Part shown: positions 58,401 to 64,000 of the stretch, piece by piece
Numbering within the stretch: the stretch's first letter is position 1
Layout of the letters: each line of letters opens with the position of its first letter
DNA from: Pagrus major
Lineage: Eukaryota > Chordata > Actinopteri > Spariformes > Sparidae
NCBI RefSeq assembly: GCF_040436345.1
Contig: NC_133221.1
Span: forward strand, 22,578,665-22,642,664
Length of the DNA: 64,000 bases
Direction of reading: 5' to 3'
Notes under the pieces: generated by a model
The model's database searches: none
What the model was told of the DNA's origin: nothing
What the model saw: only the letters and a program-made list of their open reading frames with translations
Translations under genes and position numbers: made by a program

Positions 58401-61400
58401 GTGTTAGTTTACTGTAACCTTTGCTCGAGGTGTCCCCATTGCTGGGCTTAGTGGTGTCTGTTTTCTGATCGGGTAAGCTTCAACACAAACACAAAAGACT
58501 TATTACATATTTGTGTTTATAATATATTAGATAGTAGTAGTGCACATTGTCCTGCTGGGGAGGCCACTGCCATCGGCATCCCCTCATCCTGCTGGTCTAA
58601 TTTCAAAGTTATTTATTTTGTAAGTTATATTATAGTGTCAATAAGTGTTCTTTAAGTTGGTGGTGCTTCACTGACATACTGTTAATTTGAAATATGCTTC
58701 TTTAAAGACATAAAGTTCCATTTAGTTCTGAGTGAACTCTCCTCTCACTTTGAGAAATGTTCAGAAATTGTTTCAGTTTGTTTAAAACTAGGCTAATCTA
58801 AAACTATTTCAAACCATGTAGTCATGAAGAGCCTGCTTGAGTTAATTTGGTTTAAAGCCTGTGCTGTTTGCTCTATAGTGCTGGCAGAAGGTAAATGAAT
58901 GATTTCAACTGTATCATTATGTATTATATTGTTCTGTTGTTGTTGTAAATGACCTTTAGTATGTGTATATATTTCTATAAATATGTTGTCTTATGCTTAC
59001 TTATTCATTTTCTGAGCTTTCAGTCAAGGCCAGGTTATTATTTCTTTAATTATAGCAGACGTTAAGTTCGGGGCTTTTATTTTGAAAGCGTCTCGCTGAA
59101 AACGAAAGCTAAAAACATCTGGTCTTCATTGGCGGTGAAAAAGTGTGTCTGCCTAATGTAAGAATGAGAATGAGTTTCATGAGCACTTGGCTGATACAGG
59201 CACAAGGTTTGTTTTTATTACTTTCCATGTGGTGTTGACTGTCTAGCTGGGTTTTGGTGCTTTTGATAGTTCGATACTTTATGATGTGTTTTGGCTAGCG
59301 TGATTAGCATTATCTGACCGATTATATAGCACTCTATTGGAGGTTGTCTATAGGTTAAAATGGGTTAAAATGTGATTTTCCATGATTGTTATTGTAATTG
59401 TAGCAGTTAACAGAATCATAATTTCATTGAGTAAATCTTGTAAGGTTTATTGTTTATTATTATTATAAGGAAAAGTAACTATATTTTTGTTTTGTCCTTT
59501 TCATAGCTCTTACGGTGTGTTCATAATTGAATACGGTCTACAAAATAAAACAATATGAATCATCAGTTAAAGAGTACTACCATCATTCAGCCTGGGATGC
59601 TACAGTTGTTAAACATGAAAAGTTGCACCACATGTGGGTATGACTGCCTTATGATTCATTGAAGACTAAAAAGTCAATGTTAAGAAATTGGACTTGACTT
59701 GTACTGTAAGCCTTGTTCCTCTCATGTAAGTTAAGGGGTTGGATGAACATTATAAAGGTCTTTATAGCATTCCAGTGCAGCACCACCTCCAACTTACAGC
59801 ATACATTTGGTTTAATTAGACACCTCTCTGACATGCTGTCTATGTTAGACTCTTCTCATTTTTTTTTCATGGTTCTCTGTTTACATTTCACAGCAGTTTA
59901 GAGCATTTGGATATGATTGCACCCTTATTTATGACTACCTCCATCCACACCCATAAGCTTACATCTTATTTCTGTTGTCCTGTCGACACATGTATCAGGC
60001 AACTGTTCGGCAGCTGAAGGTTGGGAGGTTATCCAGAGCTGGGCAGAAGGAAACATCTTCCCTCTGATGAGGTTTGTCAGTAGCACATCTACTGAAGCTG
60101 GCTCTCTGGTGTCCGTCAAGATGTTACAGTTGTCAAAGTCGAGAGGAGGTTCATAATCCTCCAGTCCATCCAAGACAAATACAACTTTGAACTGCTCATA
60201 GTTAGAAATCACACACTCCTTTGTTTCCTTGAAGAAACGCTCAAGAAGTCCCACCAAACTGATTTTTGTCTCTTTTATCTTATTGAGCTCAGAGAAGTTC
60301 AGTGGAAATATCACTTCTTCATCAGCTTTGCTCCAAAAGGACGTTACTGAATTGACAAACCGAGCTAAAAATGACCCCTTGTCATTTTTAGCCCACTCTG
60401 TTTTGAATTTCTGCGCATGGAAGGATTTTCCAATTCCAGCTTCTCCGATAGTCAGCACAGTCCTGATTGTTTTTTCTTTTGTATCTTTGAAGATGTCAGA
60501 TGTTGCATTCACTCGTGTCCAAGATTTTGCCACAGGACTTCCATTTTTCTCTCCGTTATCGACCTCATTACTTTTCTCCTCTCTGATGATGTGTTCTGTG
60601 TTTTGTTGGTTCGGATGATTTATGTTTTCAGCTTCAGTGTTCTCACTAAGAAATCTTCTTCTCAGGGATGATACCAGCTGCTGCCGTCGCTTCAATGTTT
60701 CTGGATAAACAGAACAAATTTCAGCACATTATTGATGATGAAGGGTAGATGTAATTACCTTTAGGTCAGCTAAAGTTATTCGTGATACAACACAGTGAAC
60801 AAGTTACACCACAACAAGAGTTTAAAGTTACCAGTGTTAAGAATTATGTCACTTTTGTTGAAACACATAAATTCAGTTTAGTAATGTTTATAAAATCTGC
60901 AGTAACATTGTTATATGTCATGGTTGCAACTTGCAGTATTTCCTAGTCATAATTTTCCAATCTAACAGAAAGAGTGACACAGAGCTTTGAAAATATGTTA
61001 TTGTTTCATACCTCGGCATTCTGTCTGTTTCTGAATATATTCAGAGGGAATCTTATGAACTCCTGAAGGTTGAGAGACGATCCAGAGACGAGCGGAGGGA
61101 AGCAACTTCCCCTTGATGAGGTTTGTTAGCAGCACATCCATCGAGGCTGGCTTGTGCATATCAGTCAGGTCCTCGTTCTTTTCAAAGTCCAGAGGAAGTT
61201 CACATTCTTCCAAACCATCAAGGACAAAAGCTACTTCACATTTGTTGTACTGGCAAGCTAATCTGTGTTTTTTGTCATTGAGGGGATCACGAAGCAGATC
61301 TGTCATGCTTTGAACTTTGTCTTCCAATGAATTCAGCTCGCTGAACTTCAATGACACTATCAGGTCTATGTTCTTGTTGGACTTTCCTTCTGCCCAGTCT

Positions 61401-64000
61401 ACCATGAACCTCCTTGTTTGAAGTGTTTTACCAACAAGAGGAACTCCTGTCATTAGCACTGTTCGCACTGTCTTTGGCCAATAAGTTTTAAATAATTCAT
61501 CATAGGTTTGTACTTTATTTTCTTTTTTTTCTTTTCCTATGTTGTAGAGTTCTGTGTCATTCTTAAGTTTCTTCACTTCTTCATGCTGACTGAGGATTCG
61601 TCTTTTCAGGTCTGCTGTGAGTTTGCGTTTGACCTCTTTGCCTAAAGAAACAATGAGGACAATACAAACAGAGCAGAATGCAGTAATTTCAATAAATGTC
61701 ACATTCCTAAACAATTAAATGGCAAACATAAAAAAGTTTTGTCACATGATGTTTTGTGTTGTTATACCTGCAATCAAAGCTGAGAGATTCAAAATGTATG
61801 AGAATAAAGAAATGTATCTATGAGTTTGCAAGAAAGAAATAAGTGTTAAATAGCTCTATATTCCAGCAGTAACCACTGTTATAGAGTGTTTGGTCAGTAA
61901 CCATGTCTCTCCTCCTCTTGCTCATGCTGTGGAATAGAAAATTAATTTTCTGGTATCCCTGCCCACTTCATCCAATCAGGATAGAGAACTCCATAAAGGG
62001 GCGGTCCTGTCTGCTTGTGAACGCACAGAGAGCAGGATCCTCCTGTTTGCTGCTCTGTCTAGCGATTAGCACTCTACGTACATGTGGCGACGTAAAGAGC
62101 AGAGAGGGGATTGCTAACTGCAAAACAGACGTTAGCTAAAATGATAAAAAAGTTTACAGCAGCTTTAAGCTGATAAAAGTTTCTGTGTTGCTTATTCTAA
62201 CCTTTGCTCGAGGTGTCCACACTGCTGGGCGTAGTGGTGTCTGGATTCTGATTGGGTGAACTTCAACACAAACACAAAACATTTATTACATATTTGTGTT
62301 AATAATATATTAGATACATTTACTCTAACAAAGATTTATATTCATGTTTGAGGTAAAATGCATCTTCGGGCCTTCACTGCTCTGCTTCTTCATTTCATCC
62401 TCATATTGTTACTCCATCTTATTATCTGTTACAGCTGTAATAGTATGCAAACATAAGTTGTTTGTCCTACCTTAGCTCAGACATGAAGTCGAGAGGATCA
62501 TCCTTGGGAACTTTCCTGGATGCAGGGGAGACTGGTCTTCTAGGCTCATGAGGGCTTTAAAACACATTTATTTGAGTGATTTCACAAAAACAAACTCTAA
62601 AATTTTTAACATCTAAAAAAAAACCCTTTTAGCTTCAAGGTGGAAACTGCAGTAAAGTCTGAATACTCTGATAGGTCGTTCTCTTCGTTTTTGTCTTCTG
62701 CTCTCTGAACATATCAAACAAAGAACATGACCAAAACATCTTACCCTGGTTCTCCTTTACTGAAGCTGAGAGGATCATCCTTGGACCTGTCACTTCTCAT
62801 GGACACACTGCTGGGTACAGGAGAGACTGATCTGTCTTGGTCATGCAGACTGTAAGACAGATACAAAATGTTTTAAAATTGACAAACCATTACACTTTTA
62901 ACATCTTAAATGTTCATTTTAAGCTTCAAGGTAGTATCTACAGTTTATGTTTTCCTTTACTGTGAACCTCTCTGTATCAAAGTACCATCATAACTAAAAT
63001 ATCTTACCCTGGTTCTCCTTTACTGAAGTTGAGAGGATCATCCTTGGACCTGTCACTTCTCATGGACACACTGCTGGGTACAGGAGAGACTGATCTGTCT
63101 TGGTCATGCAGACTGTAAGACAGATATAAAATGTTTTAAAATTGACAAACCATTACACTTTTAACATCTTAAAAAGGTGCATTATACATTAGATACATTT
63201 ACTCTAACAAAGGTTTATATTATTTATGTTTGAGGTAAAATGCATCTCTGGGCCTTCACTGCTCTGCTTCTTCATTTCTTCCTCATATTGTTACTCCATC
63301 TTATTATCTGTTTTAGCTGTAATAGTATGCAAGCGTAAGTTGTTTGTCCTACTTTAGCCCAGACCTGAAGTCGAGAGGATCATCCTTGGGAATGGTCCTG
63401 GATGAAGGGGCGACTGGTCTTCTAGGCTCATGAGGGCTTTAAAACAAATTTATTTGAGAGATTTCACAAAAACAAACTTTAACATTTTTAATATCTGGGA
63501 AAAAAACTTTTTAGATTCAAGGTGGAAACTGCAGGAAAGTCTGACTACTCTGATTAGTCATTCTCTTCATTTTTTTCTTCTGCTCTCTGAACCTATCAAA
63601 CAATGAACATGACCCAAAACATCTTACCCTGGTTCTCCTTTACTGAAGTTGAGAGGACCATCCTTGGACCTGTCACTTCTCATGGACACACTGCTGGGTA
63701 CAGGAGAGACTGATTTGTCTTGGTCATGCAGACTGTAAGACAGATATAAAATGTTTTAAAATTGACAAACCATTACACTTTTAACATCTTAAATGTTCAT
63801 TTTAAGCTTCAAGGTAGTATCTACAGTTTATGTTTTCCTTTACTGTGAACCCCTCTGTATCAAAGTACCATCATAACTAAAATATCTTACCCTGGTTCTT
63901 CTTTACTGAAGTTGAGAGGATCATCCTTGGACCTGTCACTTCTCATGGACACACTGCTGGGGACAGGAGAGACTGATCTGTCTGCCTCAAGCTGACTGTA
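45450..64000 (-). CDS. NLRC3-like multi-half-NACHT NLR gene (right copy), 5' end outside window
   Basis: Minus-strand chain: six peptide-repeat exons (63995-62471), linker exon 62202-62260, half-NACHT exons in order B (61012-61641), A (59963-60700), B (57297-57908), B (56346-56975), A (55317-56042), full FISNA-NACHT exon 51279-53070, LRR exons 49118-49294 and 48420-48593, linker 47176-47222, PRY-SPRY exon 45450-45985. All phases agree at every join and the last exon ends in a stop, so the 3' half is complete. The LRR part is unusually short (two exons). PRY-SPRY at the C-terminus is the standard end of fish NLRC3-like proteins and probably contributes ligand or partner recognition. The start exon is beyond 64000. 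Confidence 0.8.
45986..47175 (+). mobile_element. Intron with a GC-rich LTR-like segment
   Basis: From about 46300 to 47113 the sequence is pyrimidine- and GC-rich, carries (CT)n at 46380-46431, and ends with AATAAATTACTTTTGTC, then CTGAACCGTGATACA, resembling the end of a fish retroelement LTR with its polyadenylation signal. No matching start or target-site duplication found, so tentative. Confidence 0.35.
46380..46431. repeat. (CT)n microsatellite
   Basis: About 50 bases of nearly pure CT. It creates long spurious open frames on both strands. Confidence 0.95.
47176..47222 (-). CDS. Small exon between LRR and SPRY
   Basis: 47 bases, phase 2 in and phase 1 out: ATCTTGTACAG | C-TTC-GAC ... 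AAG-AAG-T | GTAAGTC. Codes FDHSGEHRLKPGLKK, the short element that precedes the PRY domain in fish NLRC3-like proteins (the H-GE-R-KPGL-KY motif). Joins give Cys (TG|C) and Tyr (T|AT), so the conserved Tyr is completed across the junction. Confidence 0.88.
47223..48419 (-). other. Intron
   Basis: No exon seen. A 20-base direct repeat (AACCTGCTAGCTACTAGC) sits near 48009-48048. Confidence 0.5.
48420..48593 (-). CDS. LRR exon 2
   Basis: 174 bases, phase 2 to 2, acceptor TGGTCTGCAG and donor ATCTG|GTATGT. Codes LSGCQVSEKGCSFLAEAL then LKQLDLSYNHPGVNGV, two ribonuclease-inhibitor-type leucine-rich repeats. The end (TTPYRNMSLAI) departs from the usual DPxxxLExLR pattern. Confidence 0.85.
48594..49117 (-). 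other. Intron
   Basis: No exon or repeat recognised. Confidence 0.5.
49118..49294 (-). CDS. LRR exon 1
   Basis: 177 bases, phase 2 to 2, acceptor TTTTCACAG, donor CTCAA|GTAAGT. Codes LSWCELSEESCKGLTSSV then LTVLDLSHNDLLDSGVEKLA and CKLEVLK, classic NLR LRR units. Joins to the NACHT exon as TT|G, Leu. Confidence 0.9.
49295..51278 (-). other. Intron with LINE fragment
   Basis: Holds a plus-strand non-LTR reverse transcriptase remnant (50700-51110); the remainder is unassigned repeat-like sequence. Confidence 0.5.
50700..51110 (+). pseudogene. Non-LTR retrotransposon RT remnant
   Basis: TTTATGCAGATGACAGTCTT codes the YADDSL active-site box in one frame; the continuing peptide LQSALNVLQTYLHYLKLVLN then KEKCFIF matches the segment after the box in fish LINE reverse transcriptases. 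A frameshift and stops separate the parts. Confidence 0.65.
51279..53070 (-). CDS. FISNA-NACHT exon, right gene (complete)
   Basis: 1,792 bases, phase 1 in, phase 2 out (ACTGCTTT|GTAAGT). FISNA approx. residues 1-85 (LLNEIYTDLYIIEGE, GEVNEQHETRQ), NACHT approx. 95-260: Walker A RTVLTIGVAGIGKSF, Walker B FRILIVLDGFDECRLDLDF, ITSRPAASNRIPARTVDRVT, then TEVRGFNDDQKEEYFRKRF and the helical and winged-helix region (IYIMCHIPVFCWI, LGKLAFESLEEGN, FVHLSIQEFLAAFYVF). The FVHLSIQEFLAA block is the standard fish NLRC3 motif. It looks fully functional and supplies the domains lacking in the five modules upstream. Confidence 0.95.
53417..53830 (+). pseudogene. Tc1/mariner-like transposase 3' fragment (duplicate)
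   Basis: DLNMIEHLWNRLEQVRSM and PPTPWCQTPQDTQRF on the plus strand, broken frames. Shared with 1935-2345. Confidence 0.75.
53938..54080 (-). pseudogene. Second Tc1-like fragment, opposite orientation (duplicate)
   Basis: Counterpart of 2455-2600, with a deletion of about 17 bases around the TACTTGGT stretch. Confidence 0.45.
55317..56042 (-). CDS. Half-NACHT exon, type A (right gene module 5)
   Basis: 726 bases, phase 1 to 1; direct duplicate of 3837-4562 at offset 51,480 with three residue changes (LVSDLRRR, FFNETEEC). GEAGIGKSF, VVFVLDGLEDYQPPLDF, LWITSQNSA. Spliced to the full NACHT exon, T|GT gives Cys. Confidence 0.85.
56346..56975 (-). CDS. Half-NACHT exon, type B (right gene module 4)
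   Basis: 630 bases, phase 1 to 1; near-identical to 4866-5495. GVPRVGKTH, VAFVLDGLEECDLPLDF, LWIVSQPSGVHK. Confidence 0.85.
57297..57908 (-). CDS. Half-NACHT exon, type B (right gene module 3)
   Basis: 612 bases, the shortest module, phase 1 to 1. The lead is shortened (KSRTVLMKGDP, lacking TVRT before the strand). Walker A GDPLVGKTL, Walker B CSIAFVLDGLEECDLPLDF, LWIVSQPSG. Its last join sequence reads QKWTECR. The near-identity with the left gene stops inside the intron on its 3' side. Confidence 0.83.
58150..58345 (+). promoter_or_regulatory. Repeated promoter-like element, copy 5
   Basis: CCAATCAGG at 58188-58196 then CCATAAAGGGGCGG; same shorter form as copy 2. Confidence 0.3.
58419..58477 (-). 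pseudogene. Linker-exon copy inside right module array
   Basis: 59 bases, open, same GTTGAAG acceptor; donor GTTACA with +5 C. In-frame use would start the protein array at module 3. Confidence 0.55.
58944..59604 (+). mobile_element. Solo LTR with 5-base target-site duplication
   Basis: 661 bases starting TGTAAATGACC and ending GGATGCTACA, flanked by GTTGT on both sides (58939-58943 and 59605-59609). The empty site is preserved in the paralogous introns (for example CTGTTGTTGTTAAACATG near 8451 and 12460). An AAAATAAAAC near 59545 suggests plus orientation. No internal coding region, so it is a solo LTR of an LTR retrotransposon. Confidence 0.8.
59963..60700 (-). CDS. Half-NACHT exon, type A (right gene module 2)
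   Basis: 738 bases, longest module, phase 1 to 1. LKRRQQLVSSLRRRFLSENT, EKSNEVDN, GEAGIGKSF, VVFVLDGLEDYEPPLDF, LWITSQPSAAEQLPD, TTEIR. Most like the A exon at 8814-9548. Confidence 0.85.
61012..61641 (-). CDS. Half-NACHT exon, type B (right gene module 1)
   Basis: 630 bases, phase 1 to 1, start GC-AAA-GAG, end TGCCGAG|GTATGA. Lead KEVKRKLTADLKRRILSQHE, Walker A GVPLVGKTL, Walker B VAFVLDGLEECELPLDF, LWIVSQPSGVHK. The C-terminal half is close to the 4.9 kb type and the lead to the 15 kb type, so it looks like a hybrid of the two B subtypes. Confidence 0.85.
61875..62140 (+). promoter_or_regulatory. Repeated promoter-like element, copy 6
   Basis: CCAATCAGG at 61972-61980 and CCATAAAGGGGCGG. 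Includes ATGTCTCTCCTCCTCTTGCT (MSLLLLLMLWN) on the plus strand, which here stays open for 78 codons. Confidence 0.3.
62202..62260 (-). CDS. Linker exon, right gene
   Basis: 59 bases, phase 2 to 1, acceptor GTTTGTGTTGAAG, coding SPNQNPDTTTPSSVDTSSK, donor AAAG|GTTAGA. Functional counterpart of 15973-16031. Confidence 0.7.
62471..62554 (-). CDS. Peptide-repeat exon, short form (right gene)
   Basis: 84 bases, phase 2 to 2. Codes PHEPRRPVSPASRKVP then KDDPLDFMSEL. A distinct subtype that lacks the SM-SD centre; its left-gene counterpart was lost at the DIRS/hAT insertion. Confidence 0.75.
62745..62849 (-). CDS. Peptide-repeat exon (right gene)
   Basis: 105 bases, phase 2 to 2. Codes LHDQDRSVSPVPSSVS then KDDPLSFSKGEP. 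Confidence 0.8.
63008..63112 (-). CDS. Peptide-repeat exon (right gene)
   Basis: 105 bases, phase 2 to 2. Codes LHDQDRSVSPVPSSVS then KDDPLNFSKGEP. Confidence 0.8.
63353..63436 (-). CDS. Peptide-repeat exon, short form (right gene)
   Basis: 84 bases, phase 2 to 2. Codes PHEPRRPVAPSSRTIP then KDDPLDFRSGL. Confidence 0.75.
63628..63732 (-). CDS. Peptide-repeat exon (right gene)
   Basis: 105 bases, phase 2 to 2. Codes LHDQDKSVSPVPSSVS then KDGPLNFSKGEP. Confidence 0.8.
63891..63995 (-). CDS. Peptide-repeat exon (right gene, most 5' in window)
   Basis: 105 bases, phase 2 to 2. Codes QLEADRSVSPVPSSVS then KDDPLNFSKEEP. Acceptor TACAG lies at the very end of the window. Confidence 0.78.

Larger units (their letters stand above)
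62471..63995. repeat. Tandem unit of about 883 bases carrying three exons
   Basis: The exon triplet (84, 105, 105 bases) recurs at +882/883: 62471/63353, 62745/63628 and 63008/63891. The array continues past the window edge. Confidence 0.85.

Noticed and set aside
3827..61313. Plus-strand frames over the NACHT modules
   Set aside because: Antisense shadows of the minus-strand exons, recurring at every module.

Overview
The window is vertebrate, almost certainly teleost fish, DNA: intron-rich genes with consensus splice sites, a FISNA-NACHT / LRR / PRY-SPRY NLR gene layout that is the hallmark of the expanded fish NLRC3-like (NLR-C) family, and fish-type transposon remains (Tc1, hAT/ZBED, DIRS, palindromic MITEs, LINE, solo LTR). 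All convincing coding sequence is on the minus strand and belongs to two tandem NLRC3-like genes. Species cannot be read from the sequence.

Left gene (29.3 kb down to base 1, 3' end outside the window). A start exon (29260-29319) is followed by a small exon (27684-27734), 15 short phase-2 exons each coding one ~35-residue Ser/Pro-rich repeat (27535-20290), a linker exon (15973-16031), ten consecutive phase-1/1 exons that each code a P-loop half of a NACHT domain (15417-3837), and a full FISNA-NACHT exon (1583 to base 1). A composite DIRS/hAT insertion of about 4 kb (16.1-20.1 kb) sits between the peptide array and the linker.

Right gene (64.0 kb down to 45450, 5' end outside the window). Six peptide-repeat exons (63995-62471), a linker exon (62202-62260), five half-NACHT exons (61641-55317), a full FISNA-NACHT exon (51279-53070), two LRR exons, a 47-base linker exon and a terminal PRY-SPRY exon ending at 45450. 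Every junction in the proposed chain keeps the reading frame.

The most unusual feature is the tandem half-NACHT cassette: 15 of 15 modules are open and keep both splice sites and the Walker A lysine. All 15 have Gln where the full NACHT has the sensor-1-position Arg, and all have a shifted Walker B acidic pattern. Two module types occur, A (starts AA, ends T) and B (starts GC/GG, ends G). A-to-A splicing would make TAA, and no two A modules are adjacent. The first ~5.8 kb and 51.48-57.28 kb are near-identical duplicates.

Between the genes (about 30.2-45.4 kb) I see no convincing gene, only MITEs, simple repeats and unassigned sequence.
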